DNA of 36,516 bases, taken from the NCBI GenBank assembly GCA_050177075.1, contig JBFXHL010000017.1:1-36516 (forward strand). Reading direction: 5' to 3'. Source of the stretch: UBA2239 sp050177075. Its GTDB lineage: Bacteria; Pseudomonadota; Gammaproteobacteria; Burkholderiales; UBA9220. Made by a program: the position numbers and the translations under genes. This document shows, piece by piece, positions 27,727-36,329 of this stretch (position 1 is its first letter; each line of letters starts with the position of its first letter). The notes beneath the pieces are model-generated. The model was not told the DNA's origin. It searched no databases and saw only the letters and a list, made by a program, of their open reading frames with translations.

Positions 27727-28514
27727 CCGCCTGGGCCCTGTACCTGGCCACCGGCGCCTTCGCCGGCCTTCTCGCCGGCCTGCTGGGGGTGGGCGGCGGC
27801 CTGATCATCGTCCCCGTGCTGACCTTCATTTTCGAGGCCCAGCATTTCCCCCACGAGCAGGTGATCCACATGGCCCTCGGCACATCCCTGGCCAGCATCC
27901 TGTTCACCTCCCTGTCCTCGGTACGAGCCCACCACGCCCACGGTGCCGTGGAATGGGCCACGGTGAAGACCATCACCCCCGGTATCCTGGTGGGAACCTT
28001 CGCCGGCAGCCTGGTGGCCTCCCGCCTACCCACCACCTTCTTGAAAATCTTTTTCGTCTGCTTCCTGTTCTACGTCGCCACCCAGATGCTGCTCAACTTC
28101 CGCCCCAAGCCCAGCCGCCAGTTGCCGGGCAAGGGCGGAATGTTCGCCGCCGGCAACGTCATCGGCGGCGTCTCGGCCTTCGTCGGCATCGGCGGGGGCA
28201 GCCTGTCGGTGCCTTTCCTGACCTGGTGCAACGTCACCATGCACCGGGCCATCGCCACTTCCGCCGCCATCAGCTTTCCCATCGCCGCCGCCGGCGCCCT
28301 GGGCTATGTCACCGGCGGGCAAGGGGCGACCACCCTTCCCTGGAGCCTGGGCTACGTCTACCTCCCCGCTCTCGCCGGCTTGATGGCGGCCAGCGTGCCC
28401 CTGGCTCCCCTCGGCGCCAAGCTGGCCCATCGCCTGCCAGTGGCGAAGCTGAAGAAAATCTTCGCTCTGCTGTTGTATATTTTGGGAATACGGATGCTCG
28501 CCAGCCTGCTCTGA
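27723..28514 (+). CDS. TauE/SafE family sulfite exporter-like permease
   Basis: A 263-residue membrane protein with about eight hydrophobic segments and the two family repeats, each with a glycine-rich motif (GLLGVGGGLIIVPVL and FVGIGGGSLSVPFLTW). The family transports sulfur-containing organic anions such as sulfite or sulfoacetate; the substrate here is unknown. The GTG start at 27723 overlaps the EVE stop (GTGA), giving translational coupling. The longer in-frame reading upstream lies within the EVE gene. Confidence 0.88.
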
Positions 28515-28542
28515 GGCACCCCATCACAAGAAGGAGACAACC

Positions 28543-29283
28543 ATGCGCTACTTGGTCCTGCTGGTCCTTTTGCTCGCCACCCTCACCGCCCAGGCCGCCG
28601 ACTATGCCCGGGAAAAGAAATGGGCGGACGAAATCGTCCCCGGCATTGTCACCGGTGACCCGGTGTACCTGGAAGCCGGCAGCGAGCACAAATTCCTCAC
28701 CCTCTATACCGAAGTCCCCAACGCCAAAGGGGCGGTGATCGTGATCCACGGCATGGGCGTGCACCCGGACTGGAACCTGATCGGCGTGCTGCGCAACGGT
28801 TTGGCCGACGCCGGCTACACCACCCTGTCGGTGCAGATGCCGGTACTGGCCAACGACGCCAAACCGGAGGATTACCCCCCCACCTTTCCCGAAGCGGCAA
28901 AGCGCCTGGCGGCGGCGGTGGATTTCCTCCAGGCCAAGGGCTACACGAAAATCGCCTTCGTCTCCCACAGCATGGGCAGCCGCATGACCGACTATTACCT
29001 GGCCCACTGCTCCCGCGCCTGCCCCGCGGCCTGGGTGGCCATCGGCCTGTCGGGCAACTTCTCCCCGGGCAAGACCTTCGCCTTCCCGGTCCTCGACCTC
29101 TACGGCCAGAACGACCTGCCGCCGGTACTGAGGTCGGCCAAGGCCCGCGCCGCCGCCCTTAAGGCCGTGCCGAGGGCGAAGCAGATCATGGCTCCCGCCA
29201 CCGATCATTTTTTCAACAACAAGGACGCGGAGCTGGTGGGCTATGTGAAGAGCTTCCTCGACCAAGCCATGGCGGGAAAGTAA
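28543..29283 (+). CDS. DUF3530-like secreted alpha/beta hydrolase
   Basis: A 246-residue protein with a signal peptide (residues 1-19, ending AQA) and an alpha/beta hydrolase fold. The nucleophile elbow is SHSMGS, a variant of GxSxG, the oxyanion region is VIVIHGMGVHPDW, and the candidate acid and base are in DLYGQND and the late DHFFN. It fits the DUF3530 family. Substrate unknown. It starts 28 bases after the permease gene with AAGGAG upstream and is probably the last gene of the fau-EVE-permease run. Confidence 0.83.
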   Translation: MRYLVLLVLLLATLTAQAADYAREKKWADEIVPGIVTGDPVYLEAGSEHKFLTLYTEVPNAKGAVIVIHGMGVHPDWNLIGVLRNGLADAGYTTLSVQMPVLANDAKPEDYPPTFPEAAKRLAAAVDFLQAKGYTKIAFVSHSMGSRMTDYYLAHCSRACPAAWVAIGLSGNFSPGKTFAFPVLDLYGQNDLPPVLRSAKARAAALKAVPRAKQIMAPATDHFFNNKDAELVGYVKSFLDQAMAGK

Positions 29284-29290
29284 AAGCAGG

Positions 29291-29983
29291 CTAGGCTTTT
29301 TTCGGCCGGAGGCCGAAAATCGCCGTTCCCACCCGGACCAGGGTCGTCCCCTCGGCCACGGCCGCTTCCAGGTCGTGGGACATGCCCATGGACAGGGTGT
29401 CGAGGGCGAATCCCCGGCTCCGGAGATCTTCGAACATCTGCCGCAGGGCGCGGAACTGGGCCCGCTGCTCGGCCACATCATCGGTATCCCTGGGAATCGC
29501 CATCAGGCCCCGCAGCACGAGATTGGGCAGGGCCGTCACATGAGCCGCCAGGGCCGGCAACTCCTCCGGCAAGGCGCCGCTTTTACTGGCCTCGCCGCTG
29601 ACGTTTACCTGGAGGCACACCTGGAGAGGCGGCAAATTTTCCGGACGCTGGGCCGACAGGCGGTCGGCGATTTTCGCCCGCTCCACGCTGTGGACCCAGG
29701 CGAAGCGTTCGGCGATGGGCTTGGTCTTGTTGCTCTGGATGGGGCCGATGAAGTGCCATTCGATGGGCAGATCGGCCAGGGCGTCGATTTTCGCCAGGGC
29801 CTCCTGCAGGTAGTTCTCGCCGAAAGCCCGCTGGCCGGCGACATAGGCGGCTCGCAGCGTTTCCGGGGGGTGGGTCTTGCTCACCGCCAGGAGGGAAACG
29901 CTCCCCGCCGGACGGCCGCAACCGGCCTCCGCCGCGGCGATGCGTCGTTTGACAGATTCCAGGGCGCTGGCTATCGTTTCCAA
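29291..29983 (-). CDS. yggS: Pyridoxal phosphate homeostasis protein
   Basis: A 230-residue PLP-binding protein of the YggS/PROSC family. The PLP lysine is Lys36 in LLAVSKTHP. Other motifs are FGENYLQEA, WHFIGPIQSNK and LSMGMSHDLEAAV. It has no known enzymatic reaction and balances vitamin B6 pools. It is divergent from pilT, a common arrangement in this group of bacteria. Its end overlaps a TTTTCGGCC/GGCCGAAAA hairpin (29299-29319). Confidence 0.95.
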   Translation of the reverse strand: METIASALESVKRRIAAAEAGCGRPAGSVSLLAVSKTHPPETLRAAYVAGQRAFGENYLQEALAKIDALADLPIEWHFIGPIQSNKTKPIAERFAWVHSVERAKIADRLSAQRPENLPPLQVCLQVNVSGEASKSGALPEELPALAAHVTALPNLVLRGLMAIPRDTDDVAEQRAQFRALRQMFEDLRSRGFALDTLSMGMSHDLEAAVAEGTTLVRVGTAIFGLRPKKA

Positions 29984-30031
29984 ATTACCGCCTACTCTAA
30001 GAAGTACCGGACCACCACGGGAGCATTATAA

Positions 30032-31072
30032 ATGGAAATTTCCGACCTCCTGGCCTTCTCGGTCAAGAACAAGGCCTCCGACCTGCACCTGTCCTCCGGC
30101 CTGCCGCCGATGATCCGGGTGCACGGCGACGTGCGCCGCATCAACGTGCCGGCCCTGGAGCACAAAGACGTGCACGACATGGTGTACGACATCATGAACG
30201 ACGGCCAGCGCAAGTTCTACGAGGAAAACAAGGAGTGCGACTTCTCCTTCGAGGTGCCCGGCCTGGCCCGCTTCCGGGTCAACGCCTTCGTCCAGAACCG
30301 GGGCGCGGCGGCGGTGTTCCGGACCATTCCCTCCAAGGTGCTGACCCTGGAGCAGCTCAACGCTCCCGCCATCTTCAAGGAAATCGCCGACCAGCCCCGG
30401 GGCATCGTCCTGGTCACCGGCCCCACCGGCTCGGGCAAGTCCACCACCCTGGCGGCCATGATCGACCACAAGAACGACACCGAATACGGCCACATCCTGA
30501 CGGTGGAGGACCCGATCGAATTCGTCCACGAAAGCAAGAAGTGCCTGGTGAACCAGCGGGAAGTGGGCCCCCACACCCTGAGCTTCAACAACGCCTTGCG
30601 CTCGGCCCTGCGGGAGGACCCGGACGTGATCCTGGTGGGCGAACTGCGGGACCTGGAAACCATCCGCTTGGCGCTGACCGCCGCGGAAACCGGTCACCTG
30701 GTGTTCGGCACCCTGCACACCTCGTCGGCGGCCAAGACCATCGACCGGGTGGTGGACGTGTTCCCGGCGGCGGAAAAGGACATGGTGCGCTCCATGCTCT
30801 CCGAATCCATCCGCGCCATCATTTCCCAGACCCTGCTCAAGACCAAGGACGGCAGCGGCCGGGTGGCGGCCCACGAGATCATGATCGGCACCCCCGCCAT
30901 CCGCAACCTGATCCGGGAGAACAAGATCGCCCAGATGTACTCCGCCATCCAGACCGGCCAGAGCGTGGGCATGCAAACCCTGGACCAGAACCTGCAGCAG
31001 CTGGTGCAGCGCAACGTGGTCACCCGGGACGAGGCCCGCGGCAAGGCGGCCAACAAGGACCTCTTCGGCTGA
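30032..31072 (+). CDS. pilT: Type IV pilus retraction ATPase PilT
   Basis: A 346-residue hexameric ATPase that powers pilus retraction and twitching motility. It has an N-terminal PAS-like domain (to about 100), Walker A GPTGSGKST near residue 130, the Asp box EDPIEF, Walker B DVILVGELRD, the His box TGHLVFGTLHT, and the C-terminal AIRNLIRENKIAQ motif needed for retraction. It is followed by pilU after 30 bases. Confidence 0.97.
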   Translation: MEISDLLAFSVKNKASDLHLSSGLPPMIRVHGDVRRINVPALEHKDVHDMVYDIMNDGQRKFYEENKECDFSFEVPGLARFRVNAFVQNRGAAAVFRTIPSKVLTLEQLNAPAIFKEIADQPRGIVLVTGPTGSGKSTTLAAMIDHKNDTEYGHILTVEDPIEFVHESKKCLVNQREVGPHTLSFNNALRSALREDPDVILVGELRDLETIRLALTAAETGHLVFGTLHTSSAAKTIDRVVDVFPAAEKDMVRSMLSESIRAIISQTLLKTKDGSGRVAAHEIMIGTPAIRNLIRENKIAQMYSAIQTGQSVGMQTLDQNLQQLVQRNVVTRDEARGKAANKDLFG

Positions 31073-31102
31073 TTCCGGCCGATCAAACTCAAGGAAGCAC
31101 AG

Positions 31103-32239
31103 ATGGAACGCTCCCAAGCCACCGAATTCGTCCACAACCTGCTCAAGCTGATGCTGACCAAGAAGGCATCGGACCTGTTCATCACCGTGGGCTTTCCCCC
31201 GGCGATGAAAATCGACGGCAAGATGACGCCGGTCTCCAACCAGGTGCTCACCGCCGCCCACACCGCCGACATCGCCCGCGCCATCATGAACGACAAGCAG
31301 GCGGCGGAGTTCGAAGCCACCAAGGAATGCAACTTCGCCATCAGCCCCGGCGGCATCGGCCGCTTCCGGGTCAACGCCTTCGTCCAGCAGGCCCGGGTGG
31401 GGCTGGTGCTGCGCACCATCACCACCAAAATTCCCAACTTCGACGATCTGGGGCTGCCCCCGGTGCTGAAGGACGTGGCCATGACCAAGCGCGGCCTGGT
31501 GATCTTCGTCGGCGGCACCGGTTCGGGCAAATCCACCTCCCTGGCGGCCATGATCGGCTACCGCAACGAGAACAGCTACGGCCACATCATCACCATCGAA
31601 GACCCGGTGGAATACGTCCACGAACACAAGAACTGCATCGTCACCCAGCGGGAAGTGGGGGTGGACACCGAGTCCTGGGAAGCGGCCCTGAAGAACACCC
31701 TGCGCCAGGCTCCCGACGTGATCCTGATCGGCGAAATCCGCGACCGGGAAACCATGGACCACGCCATCGCCTTCGCCGAAACCGGCCACCTGGCCATGGG
31801 CACCCTCCACGCCAACAGCGCCAACCAGGCCCTGGACCGGATCATCAACTTCTTCCCCGAGGAGCGCCGGGCCCAGCTGCTGATGGACCTGTCCCTCAAC
31901 CTCAAGGCGGTGGTGTCCCAGCGCCTGATTCCGAAGCGCGACGGCAAGGGCCGGGCGGCGGCCATCGAAATCCTGCTCAACTCGCCCCTGATCTCGGACC
32001 TGATCTTCAAGGGCGAGGTCCACGGCATCAAGGAGATCATGTCCAAGTCCAACGAACTGGGCATGCAGACCTTCGACCAGGCCCTGTTCAACCTCTACGA
32101 GGCCGACCAGATTACCTACGAGGACGCCCTGCGCAACGCCGACTCCATGAACGACCTGCGCCTGAAGATCAAGCTCCAAGGCAAGGAATCCAAGGAGAAG
32201 GACATCATGTCCGGTATCGACCATCTGGACATCGTGTAA
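31103..32239 (+). CDS. pilU: PilT-like accessory retraction ATPase PilU
   Basis: A 378-residue PilT paralogue that assists PilT. It has Walker A GGTGSGKST, Asp box EDPVEYV, Walker B DVILIGEIRD and His box TGHLAMGTLHA. It differs from PilT in its C-terminus, where NSPLISDLIFKGEV replaces the AIRNLIRE motif, followed by a charged extension ending in LDIV. The pairing with pilT on the same strand supports the name. A hairpin lies 55 bases beyond its stop. Confidence 0.95.
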   Translation: MERSQATEFVHNLLKLMLTKKASDLFITVGFPPAMKIDGKMTPVSNQVLTAAHTADIARAIMNDKQAAEFEATKECNFAISPGGIGRFRVNAFVQQARVGLVLRTITTKIPNFDDLGLPPVLKDVAMTKRGLVIFVGGTGSGKSTSLAAMIGYRNENSYGHIITIEDPVEYVHEHKNCIVTQREVGVDTESWEAALKNTLRQAPDVILIGEIRDRETMDHAIAFAETGHLAMGTLHANSANQALDRIINFFPEERRAQLLMDLSLNLKAVVSQRLIPKRDGKGRAAAIEILLNSPLISDLIFKGEVHGIKEIMSKSNELGMQTFDQALFNLYEADQITYEDALRNADSMNDLRLKIKLQGKESKEKDIMSGIDHLDIV

Positions 32240-32294
32240 GAGCAGCCCAACCGCCCACAACGCGCCCGCCGTCGTCCCGGCGAGGATATCCGAA

Positions 32295-32317
32295 GGCGTA
32301 TCCCGTTTCGGGACGCC
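32295..32317. repeat. Hairpin after pilU
   Basis: GGCG-TA-TCCCG, loop TTT, CGGGA-CGCC: a stem with a two-base bulge. It lies between pilU and the acyl-CoA synthetase gene. No T-run follows, so function as a terminator is uncertain. Confidence 0.35.
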
Positions 32318-32341
32318 CATTGCGGGCGCAGACACTCCCCC

Positions 32342-34000
32342 ATGTCCAACCTCGCCGCCCTCCTCCAGCAGCACCTCGCCGCCCCGGACAGGGTGCTCTA
32401 CCGCCAGTGGCGGGAAGGCGCCTGGCGGGACTATAATGCCGGCGCCATCGCCGCCCTGGCCGGCCGCTGGCAGCAAGCTTTCCGCGGCCACGGTCTGAAT
32501 CCCGGCGATCGGGTAGCCATCGCCCTGCGCAACGGCGTCGACTGGTGGGCGGTGGATTTGGCCGCCCTGGGACTGGGGCTGGTGACGGTGCCCCTCTACC
32601 CGGACGACAACGCCGAGAACTGGGCCTGGATTCTGGCCGATTCCGGCAGCCGCCTGCTGGTGACGGAAAGTCCCCGTCTCCTGCCGACCCTGGCCGGCCT
32701 GACGGCCGGGCTGCCGACGGTGGTTTGCCTCCAGGACGACGCCACGCCTCCTGCCGTTCCAGCCCGGGACTGGCTGCCGGCCCAGGGCGAATTCACCGTC
32801 GTCGACCTCCCCGCCGCCGCCCTCGCCACCCTGGTCTACACCTCCGGTACCACCGGCCGCCCCAAGGGAGTGATGCTGTCCCACGGCAACATCCTGGCCA
32901 ACGTGGAAGCGGTGCTGGAGGTGGTCACCCTGAACGACGACCTGCTGATTTCCATCCTGCCCCTGGCCCACATGTTCGAGCGCACCTGCGGCTACTATGC
33001 GCCGCTGAAGGCCGGGGTGCCGGTGGCCGCCATGCGCTCCATCAACCAACTGGCGGAAGACCTGGCGGAACTCCGCCCCACGGTGATGATCGCCGTGCCC
33101 CGGGTATTCGAGCGCTTCCTCAAGCGCATCGAGCAGGCCCTGGCCCGCTCCCCCCTCAAGCTGGCCCTGTTCCGCCTCACCGTGGCCGTCGGCTGGCGCC
33201 GTTTCCAGGGCCGGGCTTCCTTTCCCGAACGGGCGCTCCATCCCCTGCTGCGGCGCCTGATGGCCCGCCCTTTGCTGCAGCGGCTGGGGGGGCGGCTGCG
33301 CCTGCCGGTGGTAGGCGGCGCGCCGGTGGAACTGCGCATCGCGAAGACTTTCATCGGCCTGGGGTTGAACCTCATCCACGGCTACGGCCTCACCGAGGCC
33401 TCGCCGGTGGTGGCGGCCAACCGGGAGGACGACAACGACCCCGCCACCGTGGGCCGCCCCGTGAAAGGCGTGGAAGTGAAGGTCAACGACGCCCACGAGC
33501 TGCTGGTGCGGGGGCCATCGGTAATGCAAGGCTACTGGAACCGTCCCGACGCCACCGCCGCGGTACTGGACAGCGAGGGCTGGCTCAACACCGGCGACCA
33601 GGCCGACCTCCGCGACGGCCGCATCGCCATCAAGGGGCGGACCAAGGACATCCTGGTCCTGTCCAACGGCGAAAAGCTGCCTCCCGCCGATGCCGAGACC
33701 GCCATCCTCGACGATCCGGTGTTCGAGCAGGTGATGCTGGCCGGGGAAGGGCGCCCCTACCTGGTTTTATTGGCGGTGAGCCGGGAATCCGACGAGAAGA
33801 CCCTGCTCAAGCGGGCCAACGCCCAGTTGCGCCACTTTCCCCGCCATGTGCGGGTGCGGCGGGTGCTGGCCTTCCGGGAACCCTGGTCGGTGGACAACGG
33901 CCTCCTCACGCCCACCTTGAAAGTGAAGCGGACGGAGCTTCTCCAGCGCTACCGGGAAAAGATCGAGGGGATTTACCAGCAGGGAATCAGAACGGTTTGA
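32342..34000 (+). CDS. AMP-binding long-chain acyl-CoA synthetase-like enzyme
   Basis: A 552-residue member of the ANL adenylating superfamily. The phosphate loop is VYTSGTTGRPKGVMLSH, later motifs are HGYGLTEASP, the aspartate motif GWLNTGDQADL and the hinge KGRTKDILVLSNGEKL. It resembles long-chain fatty acid-CoA ligases of the FadD15 type but is shorter than the usual 600 residues. The conserved late lysine appears to be in TPTLKVKR. It probably activates a fatty acid to its CoA thioester; exact substrate is unknown. Its end overlaps the convergent hemJ gene by 14 bases. Confidence 0.86.
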   Translation: MSNLAALLQQHLAAPDRVLYRQWREGAWRDYNAGAIAALAGRWQQAFRGHGLNPGDRVAIALRNGVDWWAVDLAALGLGLVTVPLYPDDNAENWAWILADSGSRLLVTESPRLLPTLAGLTAGLPTVVCLQDDATPPAVPARDWLPAQGEFTVVDLPAAALATLVYTSGTTGRPKGVMLSHGNILANVEAVLEVVTLNDDLLISILPLAHMFERTCGYYAPLKAGVPVAAMRSINQLAEDLAELRPTVMIAVPRVFERFLKRIEQALARSPLKLALFRLTVAVGWRRFQGRASFPERALHPLLRRLMARPLLQRLGGRLRLPVVGGAPVELRIAKTFIGLGLNLIHGYGLTEASPVVAANREDDNDPATVGRPVKGVEVKVNDAHELLVRGPSVMQGYWNRPDATAAVLDSEGWLNTGDQADLRDGRIAIKGRTKDILVLSNGEKLPPADAETAILDDPVFEQVMLAGEGRPYLVLLAVSRESDEKTLLKRANAQLRHFPRHVRVRRVLAFREPWSVDNGLLTPTLKVKRTELLQRYREKIEGIYQQGIRTV

Positions 34001-34397
34001 CCGTCACCAGGATCACCACCGCCGTCAGGATCAGCACCGGCAGCTCGTTGAACCAGCGGTAGAAGACGTGGGAGCGGGTGTTGCGGTTGGCGGCGAAATC
34101 CTTCACCAGCCTGCCGCAGTACAGATGGTAGCCCACCAGCACGGCCACCAGGGCCAGCTTGGCGTGAAGCCAGCCGCCGTGGAAACCCCACCCCAGCCAC
34201 AGCCAGGTGCCGAAGAGCAGGGCCAGGACCCCGAGGGGGGTCATGAAGCGGTAGAGCTTGTGCTCCATCAACTTGAGGCGGGCGATTTCCGCCGGCTCCA
34301 TGGCCATGGCGTGGTTGACGAAAAGACGGGGAAGGTAGAACAAGCCGGCGAACCAGGACACCACGAACACGATATGAAACGCCTTGACCCACAGCAC
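33987..34397 (-). CDS. hemJ: Protoporphyrinogen IX oxidase HemJ (CopD-like)
   Basis: A 136-residue inner-membrane protein with four hydrophobic segments. The start MLWVKAFHIVFVVSWFAGLFYLPRLFVNHAM is shown here only in part as KAFHIVFVVSWFAGLFYLPR; His8 and the lysine in WLHAKL correspond to residues conserved in HemJ. HemJ oxidises protoporphyrinogen IX in haem synthesis. A CopD-domain copper protein is a less likely alternative. No other haem genes are nearby. Confidence 0.85.
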   Translation of the reverse strand: MLWVKAFHIVFVVSWFAGLFYLPRLFVNHAMAMEPAEIARLKLMEHKLYRFMTPLGVLALLFGTWLWLGWGFHGGWLHAKLALVAVLVGYHLYCGRLVKDFAANRNTRSHVFYRWFNELPVLILTAVVILVTVKPF

Positions 34398-34437
34398 GGT
34401 ACAATCCTCTTATGATAAAACTCGCGAAGCGAAACTC

Positions 34438-34478
34438 CTCATCCCCCTCGCCCGCAAGCGGGAGAGGGCGGGGGTGAG
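34438..34478. repeat. Intergenic palindromic repeat
   Basis: An imperfect inverted repeat, CTCATCCCCCTCGCCCGC then AAGC then GCGGGAGAGGG and CGGGGGTGAG. Elements of the form CTCACCCC...GGGGTGAG are common intergenic repeats in beta- and gammaproteobacteria. It lies between divergent hemJ and the first TlpA-like gene. Confidence 0.6.
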
Positions 34479-34502
34479 GGAAATGCCGCCGACTATACCC
34501 CA

Positions 34503-35051
34503 ATGCCCGCCGAAGAGAAAAGCGCCGCCCCCTGGCGGCAGCGCCTGAAGAAATACCGCCCGGACTGGCTCACCCTGGTTCTGCTGGGCCTGATCGCCTA
34601 CCTCTGGTTCCGCCCGCCGGCCTGGGTCACCGACCTCGACACCCCCGTCGCCGACGCCCAGGCGGTGCTGTTGAGCGGCGATACGATGGCATTGAGCCGA
34701 TGGCGGGGGAAGGTGGTGCTGGTGAACTTCTGGGCCACCTGGTGTCCCTACTGCCGCCACGAAATGCCGGCCATGGAAAGGTTCTACCGGGACCACCGGG
34801 AGCAGAGGTTCGAAATCCTGGCCGTGAGCACGGACGACGATGCCAGAGTCGTAAAGGAATTCCTGGCCAAGGAGGGGTATACCTTTCCCGTCGCCCTGGA
34901 CAACGCCGAGCTGTCCCGCGCCTTCGGCAGCCCGAGCCGGCTGCCCACTTCCTTCATCCTCGACAAGCGGGGGCATGTCCGCCACAAGATCAGCGGCCAG
35001 GTCCACGCCGGCAGGCTGGAAGACCTGGTGCTGCCGCTGCTGAAGGAATAA
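34503..35051 (+). CDS. TlpA-like membrane-anchored thioredoxin
   Basis: A 182-residue protein with a cytoplasmic N-terminus, one membrane anchor (about residues 22-39) and a periplasmic thioredoxin domain of the TlpA/ResA type. The active site is WATWCPYC and the cis-proline is in RLPTSFILD. It probably donates electrons to periplasmic thiol proteins such as those in cytochrome c maturation. It is convergent with the DinB-like gene, only four bases away. A second TlpA-like protein follows that gene. Confidence 0.9.
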   Translation: MPAEEKSAAPWRQRLKKYRPDWLTLVLLGLIAYLWFRPPAWVTDLDTPVADAQAVLLSGDTMALSRWRGKVVLVNFWATWCPYCRHEMPAMERFYRDHREQRFEILAVSTDDDARVVKEFLAKEGYTFPVALDNAELSRAFGSPSRLPTSFILDKRGHVRHKISGQVHAGRLEDLVLPLLKE

Positions 35052-35055
35052 GCGC

Positions 35056-35625
35056 CTACTGCGGCGGTTCGCCGGCCGAACTGGCCCGCCTTTCTTCCTC
35101 GGCCTCCCGCAGGTGGGCGATGTGCCGCTCCATTTCGCGCTTGTAGCGGACATAGTCCGCTTCCGGCGCCGCCACGCCCAGCCGGGTTGCCGCCGCCGTC
35201 GCCTGGCCGCGGCAGAAGGAGAGATGGGTCATGAGCTGGGTCAGGGCATCCCGGACCCACAGGGACTGGCGTTCGCCGCCAGCGGCATAGAATATCCGCT
35301 CATCGAAATAGCCTTCGGGCATTCCCTCCAGCCAGTGCTGCAAGCCCCGCAGCTCATGGCGCAACTCGTTCTTGAGGGCCTGCCATTCCGGGCACAACGG
35401 GGCGCCTTCGTCGGCCTCCCCCGCCGCCCCCTGGAGACGGTTGAACCAGGCACGCACCGCCGCCAGCATATGGTCCACGGTGCGGTGGAGGCTGCCGTAG
35501 GCCAGCCCCTGGTCCGCCTTGCGGACGCCGTCGTCGAGGCGGTCGAGGACGGCGAACAGGGCCTCGTTGGCCCAATGCTGGTAATCGGCCTGCTGGATGA
35601 AATATCCCTTGAAGCTGACGCTCAT
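35056..35625 (-). CDS. DinB-like four-helix-bundle protein
   Basis: A 189-residue protein of the DinB/YfiT superfamily (putative metal-dependent enzymes, some thiol-dependent). The first metal motif is present as LHRTVDHML with His52. The second, usually HxxxH followed by RGQ, is His134-x3-Cys138 then RGQ, so the third ligand appears to be Cys. This could preserve or change metal binding. It has a charged C-terminal tail. It is 29 bases from the second TlpA-like gene on the same strand and probably shares its transcript. Confidence 0.85.
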   Translation of the reverse strand: MSVSFKGYFIQQADYQHWANEALFAVLDRLDDGVRKADQGLAYGSLHRTVDHMLAAVRAWFNRLQGAAGEADEGAPLCPEWQALKNELRHELRGLQHWLEGMPEGYFDERIFYAAGGERQSLWVRDALTQLMTHLSFCRGQATAAATRLGVAAPEADYVRYKREMERHIAHLREAEEERRASSAGEPPQ

Positions 35626-35654
35626 GCCGCTGCCCTCCCTGTTGGCGCCGGCGC

Positions 35655-36149
35655 CTAGGAAGCCTGGGCCAGCTTTTGCTCGATCAGTTGATGCAGCTTA
35701 GCAAAATCCGGCTCCCCCAGGATACGCTGAACGACGTTCCCCTGGCGGTCGATCAGGAAAGAGGTGGGGGTCAGGCGCACTTCGCCGAAAGCCTTGGCAT
35801 TGCCGCCGTCGGCATCCAGGGCCACCTTGAAGGGCAGTCCGTTCTTGGCGGCAAAGGCCTTCACGTACTCGGGCGGATCGTAGCTCATGGCCACCGCCAC
35901 GGTCTCAAAGCCCTGGCCCTGGTATTTGTTATGGGTTTCCACCAGCTTGGGCATCTCCTTCACGCAGCCGGGGCAGCTGGTGGCCCAGAAATCCACCAGC
36001 ACCACCTTGCCGCGCAGGCTGTCCAGGGGCAGCTTTTCACCGGAGAGGAGAGTGAACACGGCCTTGGGCGCTTCCTGACGGTCGGTCAGCAACAGGGCCG
36101 CGCCCCCCGCCACCACCACGGCCACCACGGCCAACAACCATTTTTTCAT
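35655..36149 (-). CDS. TlpA-like secreted thioredoxin
   Basis: A 164-residue protein with an N-terminal signal or anchor (residues 3-21) and a TlpA/ResA-type thioredoxin domain. The active site is DFWATSCPGC, with Ser where Trp is usual before the first cysteine, and the cis-proline is in RLTPTSFLID. The start at 36149 was chosen because AAGGAAG precedes it and it begins the signal sequence. It is upstream of the DinB-like gene on the minus strand, so they are probably co-transcribed. Confidence 0.88.
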   Translation of the reverse strand: MKKWLLAVVAVVVAGGAALLLTDRQEAPKAVFTLLSGEKLPLDSLRGKVVLVDFWATSCPGCVKEMPKLVETHNKYQGQGFETVAVAMSYDPPEYVKAFAAKNGLPFKVALDADGGNAKAFGEVRLTPTSFLIDRQGNVVQRILGEPDFAKLHQLIEQKLAQAS

Positions 36150-36329
36150 TGCACTTCCTTTAACTTTCTCAGCGTTGCATCCATTGTACGGGCTCTGTCC
36201 GTCCGGTTCCAAATTCCCGCAAACGGCGCCGGATAGGGTACATTAGCCCCCTTTTTCCTTGCTCGCCGAACATGCCCATGGCGCCCCCCTCTCACCGTCC
36301 GCTCCCCGTTTGCCGGGAAAGGGGATGAC

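Noticed and set aside
29299..29319. TTTTCGGCC/GGCCGAAAA hairpin as a terminator for yggS or the DUF3530 gene
   Set aside because: No T-run follows the stem on either strand, and it includes the last codons of yggS.
30026..33529. Long minus-strand open frame across pilT, pilU and the acyl-CoA synthetase
   Set aside because: It is a shadow of three recognisable plus-strand genes, with low-complexity Gly/His/Val composition.
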